From Nocardioides sp. Soil774 (GTDB taxonomy: Bacteria > Actinomycetota > Actinomycetes > Propionibacteriales > Nocardioidaceae): DNA of 64,000 nucleotides. The stretch spans positions 417,185 to 481,184 of the forward strand of contig NZ_LMSM01000008.1 in NCBI RefSeq assembly GCF_001428125.1, in the 5' to 3' direction. Numbering within the stretch: the first letter of the stretch is position 1; each line of letters opens with the position of its first letter. Under the pieces are notes generated by a model, which was not told the origin of the DNA, ran no database searches, and worked only from the letters and a program-made list of their open reading frames with translations. The translations under genes were made by a program, and so were the position numbers. This document shows, one piece after another, positions 39,683 through 48,440 of the stretch.

Positions 39683-41614
39683 ATGAACACCGTCTTGATC
39701 GCCAACCGCGGCGAGATCGCCCTGCGCGTCATGCGCACCGCGCACCGCCTCGGCTGGGCATGCGTCGCCATCCACACCGACCTCGACGCCGACGCGCCCC
39801 ACGTGCGCGCGGCCGACCGGGCCGTGCGGGTCGGCTCCTACCTCGACATCAACGAGGTCGTGGCCGCGGCACGCGAGTCCGGCGCCGGCTACGTGCACCC
39901 CGGCTACGGCTTCCTGTCCGAGCGCGCACCCTTCGCGCGCGCGCTCGCCGAGGCCGGCATCGCGCTGGTGGGGCCCTCGGGCGACGTGATGGACGCGATG
40001 GGCCGCAAGGACGCCGCCCGCGAGGTCGCGGTGGCGGCGGGGGTGCCGGTCGTGCCGGCGTACGCCCTCGACGACGACCCCGCCACCCTGGCCTACCCGG
40101 TGCTGGTCAAGGCCGCCGCCGGCGGTGGCGGCAAGGGGATGCGGGTCGTGCGGAGCGCGGCCGAGCTGCCCGAGGCCCGTGCCGCGGCCGCGCGCGAGGC
40201 GGCGAGCTCGTTCGGCGACGACACCCTGCTGATCGAGAAGTACGTCGAGTCGGGGCGCCACATCGAGGTGCAGGTCATGGGTGACACCCACGGCACCGTC
40301 CTGCACTTCTTCGAGCGCGACTGCTCCACCCAGCGTCGTCACCAGAAGGTGCTGGAGGAGGCCCCGGCCCCGACGATCAGCGAGCAGCAGCGCGCCGCGA
40401 TCACCGCGGCCGCGGTCGCGCTCGCGCAGCAGTGCGGCTACACCGGTGCCGGCACGGTGGAGTTCCTGCTCGACAACGCCACCGGGGAGTTCTACTTCCT
40501 CGAGATGAACACCCGACTGCAGGTCGAGCACCCGGTCACCGAGGAGGTCGTGCGGGCCCGGACGGCGTCAGGGGCGCAGCGGGTCGACCTCGTCGAGCTG
40601 CAGCTGCGCGTCGCCACCGGTGAGCCGCTGTCGATCGCCCAGGACGACCTCGTCCTCGAGGGCCACGCGATCGAGGCCCGCGTCTACGCCGAGGACTCGT
40701 TCAACGGGTTCCTGCCGCAGGCCGGCCGCACCTCGATCGTGAGGTGGGGCTCCGGTGACGGCGTCCGCGTCGACCACGCGCTCGAGCCCGAGCAGGAGGT
40801 CTCCACGTCCTACGACCCGATGCTCGGCAAGGTCATCGCGTGGGGCGCCGACCGCGAGGCCGCACGCGCCACGCTCGTCGCGGCGCTCGACGGCACCGCG
40901 ATCCTGGGGATCACCACCAACACCGGCTTCCTGCGCGCGCTCGCGGCCTCCGACGAGTTCCGCGACACCACCATCGACACCGCCTGGCTCGACCACCACG
41001 AGGTGCCGGCGCCCGACGCCGGCCTCGCCCGGGTCCTGGGCGCGTGGACCGAGGTGCTCCTCGACACCCTGCCCGGCTCGCGGCACGGCGCCGGCGGGCC
41101 GTGGCAGGCCGACGGCTGGCGGATGGGCGCCGACCCCGCGCCCGACACGGTGGTGCTGGGCGACGCGCTGGTCGTCGTCGACCGCCACCGCGGCACCGTC
41201 ACCCACGACGGGCGCACCCACGACGTACGTCTCGTGTCGGCCGCCGACCACACGGTGCACGCCCTCGTCGACGGTCGCGCCGAGCACGCCGTGCTCAACG
41301 TGCAGCGCGACCTCGTCGACGTCGTGCACCGCGGCCAGCGGTGGGTGTGGGAGCGGCCGGACCCGTTCGGCGACCACGTCGGCACGGTCGGCGACGGCAC
41401 CCTGCTCGCCCCGATGCCCGGCACCGTCCTGGCCGTCCACGTCGCTGACGGCCAGCAGGTGGCCGAGGGTGAGACGCTGGGGGTGATGGAGGCGATGAAG
41501 ATGGAGCTCGCGCTCAAGGCGCCCTTCGCGGGCACGGTCACCACGGTCGGCGCCGCCGCCGGCGACCTCGTCAAGCTCGGCGCGGTCCTCTTCACGGTGG
41601 AGGCCTCCGAGTGA
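39683..41614 (+). CDS. Acyl-CoA carboxylase alpha subunit (biotin carboxylase + biotin carrier)
   Basis: A 643-aa protein. Biotin carboxylase comes first: LIANRGEIALRVMRTAHRLG, HPGYGFLSERAPFA, the ATP-grasp KAAAGGGGKGMRVV, and EMNTRLQVEHPVTE. A linker domain follows, and the C-terminal biotinyl domain has GVMEAMKMELAL with the biotin Lys at residue 606. It forms the methylcrotonyl-CoA carboxylase holoenzyme with the preceding gene, six bases upstream. The ATG at 39683 opens the fold; GTGA overlaps the HMG-CoA lyase start. Confidence 0.94.
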   Translation: MNTVLIANRGEIALRVMRTAHRLGWACVAIHTDLDADAPHVRAADRAVRVGSYLDINEVVAAARESGAGYVHPGYGFLSERAPFARALAEAGIALVGPSGDVMDAMGRKDAAREVAVAAGVPVVPAYALDDDPATLAYPVLVKAAAGGGGKGMRVVRSAAELPEARAAAAREAASSFGDDTLLIEKYVESGRHIEVQVMGDTHGTVLHFFERDCSTQRRHQKVLEEAPAPTISEQQRAAITAAAVALAQQCGYTGAGTVEFLLDNATGEFYFLEMNTRLQVEHPVTEEVVRARTASGAQRVDLVELQLRVATGEPLSIAQDDLVLEGHAIEARVYAEDSFNGFLPQAGRTSIVRWGSGDGVRVDHALEPEQEVSTSYDPMLGKVIAWGADREAARATLVAALDGTAILGITTNTGFLRALAASDEFRDTTIDTAWLDHHEVPAPDAGLARVLGAWTEVLLDTLPGSRHGAGGPWQADGWRMGADPAPDTVVLGDALVVVDRHRGTVTHDGRTHDVRLVSAADHTVHALVDGRAEHAVLNVQRDLVDVVHRGQRWVWERPDPFGDHVGTVGDGTLLAPMPGTVLAVHVADGQQVAEGETLGVMEAMKMELALKAPFAGTVTTVGAAAGDLVKLGAVLFTVEASE

Positions 41615-42558
41615 GCGCGCTCCCCATGACCGTGCGCGCCGACGGCCTGCCCGAGCGGGTCACGATCTACGAGGTCGGCCCGCGCGACGGCCTGCAGAAC
41701 GAGCAGGCGATCGTGCCGATCGAGGTCAAGGCCGAGTTCGTACGCCGCCTCGTCGCCGCCGGCCTCCCGATCGTCGAGGCGACCTCGTTCGTGCACCCGC
41801 GGTGGGTGCCGCAGCTGGCCGACGCCGCAGAGCTGATGGCCGACCTCGGCGAGGCCGGGCGGCACCTGCCGGTGCTCGTGCCCAACGAGCGCGGCCTCGA
41901 CCGCGCGCTGGAGCTCGGCCTCGAGCACATCGCCATCTTCGGCAGCGCGACCGAGACCTTCGCGTCCAAGAACCTCAACCGCACCTTCGACGAGCAGTTC
42001 GCGATGTTCGAGCCCACGGTCGCCCGCGCCCGCGAGGCCGGCATGGACGTGCGCGCCTACGTCTCGATGTGCTTCGGCGACCCGTGGGAGGGGGCCGTGC
42101 CGGTCGAGCAGGTCGTCACCGCCGGCACCCGGCTGCTCGACCTCGGCGCCAGCCAGCTCAGCATCGGCGACACCATCGGCGTCGCCACCGCGGGGCACGT
42201 GCAGGCGCTCGTCGCGGCCTTCGCCGAGGCGGGGGTCGGCACCGACCGGCTGGCCATGCACTTCCACGACACCTACGGCCAGGCGCTCGCCAACACCTTC
42301 TCGGCCCTCCAGGCCGGCATCACCACCTTCGACGCCAGCGCGGGCGGCCTCGGCGGCTGCCCCTACGCGAAGTCGGCGACGGGCAACCTCGCCACCGAGG
42401 ACCTCGTGTGGATGCTGACCGGCCTCGGCATCGACCATGGGGTCGACCTCGACGCCGTGGTGTCGACGAGCGTGTGGATGGCCGGCCGCCTCGGTCGCCC
42501 GAGCCCGAGTGCCGTCGTACGAGCACTGGGTGCGGGACTGGCACAATCGCCCGCATGA
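41611..42558 (+). CDS. Hydroxymethylglutaryl-CoA lyase
   Basis: A 315-aa TIM-barrel lyase that splits HMG-CoA into acetoacetate and acetyl-CoA, the last step of leucine breakdown. Marks: YEVGPRDGLQNEQAIVP at the N-terminus, HFHDTYGQALAN (metal ligands) and SAGGLGGCPYAKSATGNLAT with the catalytic Cys. The GTG overlaps the carboxylase alpha stop; the TGA overlaps the ATG of the sulfotransferase. Methylglutaconyl-CoA hydratase and isovaleryl-CoA dehydrogenase are not in the window. Confidence 0.95.
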   Translation: MSALPMTVRADGLPERVTIYEVGPRDGLQNEQAIVPIEVKAEFVRRLVAAGLPIVEATSFVHPRWVPQLADAAELMADLGEAGRHLPVLVPNERGLDRALELGLEHIAIFGSATETFASKNLNRTFDEQFAMFEPTVARAREAGMDVRAYVSMCFGDPWEGAVPVEQVVTAGTRLLDLGASQLSIGDTIGVATAGHVQALVAAFAEAGVGTDRLAMHFHDTYGQALANTFSALQAGITTFDASAGGLGGCPYAKSATGNLATEDLVWMLTGLGIDHGVDLDAVVSTSVWMAGRLGRPSPSAVVRALGAGLAQSPA

Positions 42559-43640
42559 GCCGCGTCGTCCACCTCCACATCGGCGCCCCCAAGACCGGGA
42601 CGACCTACCTCCAGGACCGGCTGCTGCTCAACGCCGCATCGCTCGCGCGGCACGGCGTCACCGTCCCCTCGCCGCGGGGCAGCCGCTCGGACATGTTCCA
42701 CTTCCGCGCCGCGCTCGACCTGCTCGAGCAGGACTGGGGCGGCACTCCCGGGCACGCCAAGGGCGCGTGGGACGCGATGGTCAAGCGGGTCAACCGGGCC
42801 GAGGGCAACGTGGTGATCAGCCACGAGATCCTCGCCGGGGCCAAGCCCGACAAGATCGCGCGGGCCATGAACGACCTCGCGGGCAACGAGATCCACGTCG
42901 TCTACTCCGCGCGCGACCTCGGCCGGCAGCTGCCCGCCGCGTGGCAGGAGTCGATCAAGCAGGGGCGCAAGTGGCCGTTCAAGCGCTTCCTGACCAAGGT
43001 CGAGCGCGGCCAGACGTGGATGTTCAACGCGATGGACCTGCCCTCGGTGCTGGGCCGCTGGGGCGCCAAGCTGCCCCCCGAGCGGGTGCACGTCGTCACG
43101 GTCCCGCACGACCGCGGCCCCAACGGCGACGAGCTGTGGCTGCGCTTCTGCCGCGCCTTCAGCATCGACCCGGCGTGGGCGCCGCTCGACTCCGAGCGCG
43201 ACAACCGCTCGCTGGGCATCGCCGAGACCTCCCTGCTGCGCAAGCTCAACCGCCGTCTCGAGCTCGGCGTCTGGCGCGAGCCGGCCTACGACAACCTGAT
43301 CCGCGAGGTGCTGGCCCAGGAGGTGCTCGTCTCGCGCACGGCGATCCCGGTGCGGCTCCCCCCGGAGCGCTACGGCTTCGCCGAGGAGCGCGCCGAGGCC
43401 TGGATCGAGTGGATCAAGGGCAGCGGCGTCGACGTGGTCGGCGACGTGGAGGACCTGCGCCCACGCCGTCCCGCCGAGGACGAGCAGTGGAAGAACCCCG
43501 ACCGCGTGCGGGCCAAGCTCGAGCTGGGCGCCGCGCTCGACGCGCTGACGGTGATGACGCAGGAGGCGGCCAACCGCGCCTCCACCGACTCGGTCAGCGG
43601 TCGGATCCGCGAGACCGCCCGCCGGTTGCGCGACCGTTGA
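42555..43640 (+). CDS. Sulfotransferase-family protein 1
   Basis: A 361-aa protein with the PAPS-binding P-loop at the N-terminus, HIGAPKTGTTYLQDRLL, and a 3'-phosphate-binding type region VVYSARDLGRQLPAAWQESI. Further marks shared with the second copy: WGAKLPPERVHVVTVP, then SLGIAETSLLRKLNRRL. It would transfer a sulfuryl group from PAPS to a carbohydrate or other acceptor, which cannot be named. It is coupled to HMG-CoA lyase (ATGA) and to the next gene (TTGA). CACAAT lies 7 bases upstream of the ATG. Confidence 0.85.
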   Translation: MSRVVHLHIGAPKTGTTYLQDRLLLNAASLARHGVTVPSPRGSRSDMFHFRAALDLLEQDWGGTPGHAKGAWDAMVKRVNRAEGNVVISHEILAGAKPDKIARAMNDLAGNEIHVVYSARDLGRQLPAAWQESIKQGRKWPFKRFLTKVERGQTWMFNAMDLPSVLGRWGAKLPPERVHVVTVPHDRGPNGDELWLRFCRAFSIDPAWAPLDSERDNRSLGIAETSLLRKLNRRLELGVWREPAYDNLIREVLAQEVLVSRTAIPVRLPPERYGFAEERAEAWIEWIKGSGVDVVGDVEDLRPRRPAEDEQWKNPDRVRAKLELGAALDALTVMTQEAANRASTDSVSGRIRETARRLRDR

Positions 43641-44770
43641 CCCGCGCCTCCTCCGGCCCCGCCGCGAGCTGGGTCGAGCACCTGCGCGAGGGCGGTACGA
43701 CGCCGTGGCTGGCGTGGGCCGCCGGCATCCCCGCCGCGGGTGACCAGGGGTCGCGCCAGGTGCTGCCGGGCGCCCAGCAGCTCGAGCTGCTGCGCCGCAT
43801 CAACCTGGCGGGCGGCACGGCCGGGCCGGAACGCCGGCGGCTCGCCGACCGCGTGCTGACGACCTCGGCCGCCGGCCGCGGCAAGGCCGACCTGCCGCTG
43901 GTCGGGCTCCCCGTCCCCGGCTTCGGCCCCGCCCCGGTCGACCCGGCCGCGGTGGGCGCCCACGAGCTGCTGCGCGTGGCGAGCGTGCTGCTGGCCGACG
44001 ACCTCGTGGCGCTCGGCGCGGACCCGGTGCGCTCGCGCTGGGCGCGCCCGTGGCGTCGCCGCTACCGGCTGGTGGGCGATCCCGTCGTGGCGACCTCGCT
44101 GCGCGAGCACCTGCGCGGCCTCGGTCGCCCCGAGGGCGGCCCGCGGCCGTTCGTGGTCGCGCTGGGTGCCCCGCTCGACGACCTGCTCGCCCACACCTGG
44201 ACCCAGCGCTGCTTCGAGCACGGCAGCAAGCCGTGGGCGGAGTGGCTGCGCTTCTGGCGCGAGCGCGACCAGCTCCCCGCGCGCGCCGACCTCCCCGACT
44301 CCGTACGCCGTTGGGGCGCGCGCCGGCCCTTCGTCCGCGTCGTCACCGACGTCGAGCGGCTGCCCCGCCAGGTCGGGGTCCGGTCACTGCCGCCCGTGCG
44401 GGTGCCGGGCGCCGACCAGGCCGAGCTGGCGCGACGGGTGGCCGCGGTCGTCGGGCTGCGCGTCCCCGCCCACGAGCGGCCGGCGCTGATGCGCACCCTG
44501 CAGCGGCGGATCCCCGACACCGGCACCGCGCCGGTCGGCGTACCGGAGCGGGAGCACGCCTGGGTGGCCGCGTCCGCGGCACGGATGACGCGCACCCTGA
44601 CGCGGGCTGGCTACCCTGTCGTCGGCGACCTCGCCGACCTCGCGCCGCGCGGCCCGTCGGCCGCCCCGACCGGCGCCGACGACGAGCAGGTGCTGGACCT
44701 GGCGATCAGGATGATCGTCGACCCGGCGTGGCGCACAGGGAAGCGGCCAGGGAAGCAGGTGGAGCGGTGA
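43637..44770 (+). CDS. Degenerate sulfotransferase-like protein lacking the P-loop
   Basis: A 377-aa protein from a TTG start that overlaps the previous stop. The frame is open far upstream, but only as antisense-quality sequence within the first sulfotransferase. No PKTGT loop is present. Weak but ordered resemblance to its neighbours can be read: TWTQRCFEHGSKPWAEWLRF matches their W-Q-x3-K-x2 region, DLPDSVRRWGARRPFVRVVT matches DLPSVLGRWGAK, and AGYPVVGDLADLAP matches their VVGDVEDL/VVGSLDDL ending. It may be a non-catalytic paralogue. Coupled to both neighbours. Otherwise unrecognised. Confidence 0.7.
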   Translation: MTRASSGPAASWVEHLREGGTTPWLAWAAGIPAAGDQGSRQVLPGAQQLELLRRINLAGGTAGPERRRLADRVLTTSAAGRGKADLPLVGLPVPGFGPAPVDPAAVGAHELLRVASVLLADDLVALGADPVRSRWARPWRRRYRLVGDPVVATSLREHLRGLGRPEGGPRPFVVALGAPLDDLLAHTWTQRCFEHGSKPWAEWLRFWRERDQLPARADLPDSVRRWGARRPFVRVVTDVERLPRQVGVRSLPPVRVPGADQAELARRVAAVVGLRVPAHERPALMRTLQRRIPDTGTAPVGVPEREHAWVAASAARMTRTLTRAGYPVVGDLADLAPRGPSAAPTGADDEQVLDLAIRMIVDPAWRTGKRPGKQVER

Positions 44771-45963
44771 GCAGGCGAGTGCTGCTGCACGTGGGCTGCC
44801 CCAAGACCGGCACGTCCTACCTCCAGGACGTGCTCTTCCGCAACCAGTCGATGCTGCGCGAGCACGACATCCTCTACCCCGCCGACCGCTTCGACGCCCA
44901 CTTCCTCGCCGCGCTCGACCTGATGACCCTGCCCTGGGGCGGCATCGAGACCGAGGCCGTCGGCGCGTGGGACCGGCTGGCCGCGCAGGTGCGGGAGTGG
45001 CACGGCACCGCGATCATCAGCCACGAGATCTTCGCCCGCGCCACACCGCTCCAGGTCGAGCGCGCCCTCGCCTCCCTGGGCGACGCCGAGGTCCACCTCG
45101 TGCTGTCGGCGCGCGACCTGGTGCGCCAGATCCCCGCGGAGTGGCAGGAGAACGTCAAGCACCGCAGCCACGTCACCTACGCCCGCTTCCTCGAGACGAT
45201 CCGCGACCCCGAGCGCGGCTCGCGGATCGGGTCGTGGTTCTGGGCGGTGCAGGAGCTGCCCGACATCCTCGAGCGGTGGGGCAGCTCCCTGCCGCCCGAG
45301 CGGGTCCACCTGGTCACGCTGCCCCCGTCGGGCTCCGACCGCGGCGAGCTGTGGCGGCGCTTCTCGCGCACCTTCGGCCTCGACGACCTGCCGCTCGACC
45401 TCACCGCCGAGCGGGAGAACCCCTCGCTCGGCGTGCCGGAGACCTCGCTGCTGCGCACGATCAACCAGCGCGTCACCTCGATCATCGCGCCCCCCGACTA
45501 CCGCCCCCTCGTGCGCGAGGTGCTGGCCCACCAGACCCTGTCGCGCGGCGTGGCCTCCGCGCGCCTCGGGCTCGCCCCCGATGACCACGCCTGGGCCCGC
45601 GAGCTCTCCCGCAGCTGGATCGCCGTGCTCGCCGAGCGCGGCTACGACGTCGTGGGCTCGCTCGACGACCTCGTCGGCCCCGAGCCCGGCACCTTCACCG
45701 ACCCCGACACCACCGCGGCCGACCAGCTCCTGCCGCCCGCGCTCGACGCGATCAGCGCGCTGCTCGTGGAGGCCGCGCGGCTCCGCGCGGTGGAGGAGCG
45801 GCTGCACGAGGAGCTGCGGGAGGCGCACGAGGAGCTCGAGCGCGCCCGCGCGACGCTGGGCCACCGCGCGAGGCGCAAGGTGGTGACGACCCTCGAGGAC
45901 AGCCCCGCCGGTCGCGGCACCCTCGACGCCTATCGCCGGCTGAAGGGGCGGCACCGCACCTGA
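44767..45963 (+). CDS. Sulfotransferase-family protein 2
   Basis: A 398-aa protein with P-loop HVGCPKTGTSYLQDVLF and the matching LVLSARDLVRQIPAEWQENV. WGSSLPPERVHLVTLP, SLGVPETSLLRTINQRV and GYDVVGSLDDLVGPEPG parallel copy 1. It has an extra C-terminal coiled-coil-like stretch (about residues 330-370, rich in Glu/Arg/Ala heptads) followed by a basic tail, absent from copy 1. The GTG start overlaps the previous stop. Acceptor substrate unknown. Confidence 0.85.
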   Translation: MSRRVLLHVGCPKTGTSYLQDVLFRNQSMLREHDILYPADRFDAHFLAALDLMTLPWGGIETEAVGAWDRLAAQVREWHGTAIISHEIFARATPLQVERALASLGDAEVHLVLSARDLVRQIPAEWQENVKHRSHVTYARFLETIRDPERGSRIGSWFWAVQELPDILERWGSSLPPERVHLVTLPPSGSDRGELWRRFSRTFGLDDLPLDLTAERENPSLGVPETSLLRTINQRVTSIIAPPDYRPLVREVLAHQTLSRGVASARLGLAPDDHAWARELSRSWIAVLAERGYDVVGSLDDLVGPEPGTFTDPDTTAADQLLPPALDAISALLVEAARLRAVEERLHEELREAHEELERARATLGHRARRKVVTTLEDSPAGRGTLDAYRRLKGRHRT

Positions 45964-45986
45964 ACGCCGTCGAGGTCGAGGTCGAG

Positions 45987-47081
45987 ATGGAGGTCGACGT
46001 GGCCGTGGTCGGCGGCGGGCAGGCGGGCCTGGCCACCGGTTTCCACCTGCGGCGTGCCGGGCTGGTGCCGGGACGCGACTTCGTCATCGTGGACGCGGCC
46101 GACCGCCCGGGCGGTGCGTGGCCGCGGACCTGGGAGGGCCTCCGGCTCTTCTCGCCGGCCGGCTTCTCGTCGTTGCCGGGCTGGATGATGCCGCCGTGGG
46201 ACGACGCCACGCGCGGCTTCCCGCCGCGCGACCACGTCGTGGACTACCTCACCCGCTACGAGCAGCGCTACGACCTGCAGGTGCTGCGACCCCACCGCGT
46301 CAGCTCGGTCACGCGCGCCGACGGTGACCCGACCGGCCGGTTGATCGTCTCGGCGCCCGGCACGACGGTGCTCGCCCGAGGGGTGGTGTCGGCGACCGGC
46401 ACGTGGGAGCGACCCTTCTGGCCGACCTACCCGGGGATGGCTGCGTACGCCGGTCGCCAGCTGCACGCAGCGGACTACCGCACGCCCTCGGACTTCTCCG
46501 GGCAGAGGGTGGTCGTCGTCGGCGGGGGCAACTCGGCGGCGCAGGTCCTCGCCGAGGTGTCGACGGTCGCGGAGACGACCTGGGTCACCCAGCGCGAACC
46601 CCGGTTCCTGCCCGACGACGTCGACGGCCGCGTGCTCTTCGCGACCGCACGGGCCCGCATCGAGGCGCTCGCGCAGGGGCGCGAGCACGCCGGGGTGGCC
46701 GGCCTCGGCGACATCGTCATGGTCGCCGCGGTCAAGGACGCACGCGCGCGGGGCGTGCTGCGGGCGCGGCCGATGTTCGCCCGCCTCACACCCAGCGGCG
46801 TCGCCTGGGCCGACGGCACCGAGCTGGAGTGCGACGCCGTCATCTGGTGCACCGGCTTCCGACCGGCCCTGCGCCACCTGCGGGCGCTGGCGCTCCACAC
46901 CGAGCGGGGTCGGGTGCGGGTGGGTGGGCCGTCGGGGACCGCTGCGCTCGACGAGCCGAGGCTGCACCTGGTCGGCTACGGCGACTGGACCGGCCCGGCG
47001 TCCGCCACGCTGGCCGGCGTCGGCCCGTCCGCGAAGGCCGCGGCGCTCGCACTCGCAGCGCGGTCGGGCCCACGCGCGTGA
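45987..47081 (+). CDS. FAD/NAD(P)-dependent oxidoreductase, flavin-monooxygenase-like (CzcO/ArsO type)
   Basis: A 364-aa two-dinucleotide-fold flavoprotein. FAD site: VAVVGGGQAGLATGFHLRRA; NAD(P) site: RVVVVGGGNSAAQVLAEVS. WEGLRLFSPAGFSSLPGW is typical of the CzcO/ArsO group of small monooxygenases, as is GTWERPFWPTYPG. It would hydroxylate or oxidise a small substrate, not identified. The ATG follows a run of GTCGAG hexamers 23 bases after the sulfotransferase stop, so it is probably part of the same operon. Confidence 0.85.
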   Translation: MEVDVAVVGGGQAGLATGFHLRRAGLVPGRDFVIVDAADRPGGAWPRTWEGLRLFSPAGFSSLPGWMMPPWDDATRGFPPRDHVVDYLTRYEQRYDLQVLRPHRVSSVTRADGDPTGRLIVSAPGTTVLARGVVSATGTWERPFWPTYPGMAAYAGRQLHAADYRTPSDFSGQRVVVVGGGNSAAQVLAEVSTVAETTWVTQREPRFLPDDVDGRVLFATARARIEALAQGREHAGVAGLGDIVMVAAVKDARARGVLRARPMFARLTPSGVAWADGTELECDAVIWCTGFRPALRHLRALALHTERGRVRVGGPSGTAALDEPRLHLVGYGDWTGPASATLAGVGPSAKAAALALAARSGPRA

Positions 47082-47139
47082 GCCGGGTCGGGGCGAAACC
47101 CACGCGCGAGGGCCACGCACGTCGTGCGAGCCTTCGCCC

Positions 47140-47706
47140 ATGCGCCCCAGCCCCTGGCCCGTCCGGATCGACGACCTGCTCCTCCGCGACCCCGTCGAGG
47201 CCGACCTCGAGGCCCTCCTGTCGTTCCGCAACGACCCGGACGTCAACCACTTCATGGTCCGCACCCACGTCGACCCCGACGACCTGCGCCGCGAGGTGCT
47301 CGCAGTGCCCACCAGCCCGACGGAGTTCTCGTGCGTCGTCGAGCGCGACGGGCAGGTCGTGGCGATCGGCTTCCTCGACGTCGTCGACGGCCCCGGCCAA
47401 CCGGGCGCCCCAGCCGGCACCGACGGGCTGATCGGCTACATCGTCGACCCGCGCCACGCGCGTCAGGGGATCGGGACGGCGACCGCCCGAGCCCTGCTGC
47501 AGGCCTGCTTCGAGGGCCTCGGCCTGCGCCGGGTCACCGCGGCGGCGTACGCCGACAACCCGGGGTCGGTGGGCGTGCTCGACGCGGCCGGGATGCGCCG
47601 GGAGCGGCTCGAGCGCCAGGCACTGTGGCACCACCAGCTCGGCTGGCTCGACGAGGTCGGCTACGCGCTGCTGGCCGAGGAGTGGGCGGCCCGCACCGAG
47701 GCGTGA
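47140..47706 (+). CDS. GNAT-family N-acetyltransferase (RimJ/RimL-like)
   Basis: A 188-aa acetyltransferase. It starts with a RimJ-like strand (LLLRDPVEADLEALLSFRND), then has the acetyl-CoA-binding loop GYIVDPRHARQGIGTATARA and AYADNPGSVGVLDAAGMRRE near the C-terminus. The acceptor could be a protein N-terminus, an antibiotic or a small amine. It starts at ATG 47140; one base separates its stop from that of the convergent EcsC-like gene. Confidence 0.88.
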   Translation: MRPSPWPVRIDDLLLRDPVEADLEALLSFRNDPDVNHFMVRTHVDPDDLRREVLAVPTSPTEFSCVVERDGQVVAIGFLDVVDGPGQPGAPAGTDGLIGYIVDPRHARQGIGTATARALLQACFEGLGLRRVTAAAYADNPGSVGVLDAAGMRRERLERQALWHHQLGWLDEVGYALLAEEWAARTEA

Positions 47707-47707
47707 G

Positions 47708-48385
47708 TCAGCGCCGGCGCGGCAGCAGCTCGCGGTCGGCGTAGCGGCCGACCTTCCAGGTCGCGAAGCCGTCGGCACCGGCGCCCACGACGCCGCCGAC
47801 GATCGGCACGCGGCGCCCGACCGTGGTGGCCAGGCGCTTGCCGACCACGCGGGTGAAGATGTCGGAGGCGACGACCGCCGAGATCGTGCCGTCGAGCGTC
47901 GGGTCGTGCACGGGCGCGGTGGCCAGCGCCATCGGGGTGGCCGGCAGCTTCTTCTTCCTGACCATCTCGGTGACGCTCTCCTCGCCGAGCAGCAGCGCCA
48001 GGACGGCGTTGCGCACCCGCGGGTCGGTGAGGTCGTGGCCGCGCAGGTGCGCGATGCCGGCGACCATGCGGCACTGGATGATCGCGAGACCGGTGACGTT
48101 GGCCGGGATCGCGACCGCCATGGTCACCAGCCCGCCGACGTTGGTGGCGAAGCCCTGGGCGCCGGCGATGCGGACGTTGTTCTCGATGACCTCGTGGATC
48201 GCGCGCTCGACATTGCCGCGCTGCTCGGCGAGCTGCTTGTCGGCGGCCACCGCGGCAGGCGCCAGGGGGCCGATGCCGTCGATGGCGCGGTTGAGCGCCT
48301 CGCGGACGAACCCGGTGCTCAGCCCGGGGGTGAGCTCCTGGATCTTCGGCGCGAGCTGGCGCCCGACGGTCTGCTTCAAGCCCAT
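47708..48385 (-). CDS. EcsC-family protein
   Basis: A 225-aa protein with weakly hydrophobic central helices (GGLVTMAVAIPANVTGLAII, and a glycine-rich VPIVGGVVGAGADGFATWKV near the end) characteristic of EcsC-like proteins. The biochemical role of this family is not established. The ATG at 48385 is preferred because TACGAT lies 6 bases upstream; the longer frame runs into the divergent aat gene. Confidence 0.75.
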   Translation of the reverse strand: MGLKQTVGRQLAPKIQELTPGLSTGFVREALNRAIDGIGPLAPAAVAADKQLAEQRGNVERAIHEVIENNVRIAGAQGFATNVGGLVTMAVAIPANVTGLAIIQCRMVAGIAHLRGHDLTDPRVRNAVLALLLGEESVTEMVRKKKLPATPMALATAPVHDPTLDGTISAVVASDIFTRVVGKRLATTVGRRVPIVGGVVGAGADGFATWKVGRYADRELLPRRR

Positions 48386-48440
48386 GGCTCGATCGTACCG
48401 CCGGGCGCCACGCGACGGGTTGTTCGCTACCGTGCCGAGG
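48386..48440. promoter_or_regulatory. Divergent leaderless-type promoters of the EcsC-like gene and aat
   Basis: In this 55-bp gap the minus-strand box TACGAT (48392-48397) is 6 bases from the EcsC-gene ATG, and the plus-strand box TACCGT (48428-48433) is 7 bases from the aat GTG. Neither gene shows a Shine-Dalgarno site, and no clear -35 box is visible. Confidence 0.55.

Noticed and set aside
42437..43636. Upstream extension of the middle sulfotransferase-like gene
   Set aside because: This part is an alternative frame of the first sulfotransferase gene with Arg/Pro/Gly-rich translation; TTG 43637 at the coupled overlap is the sensible start.
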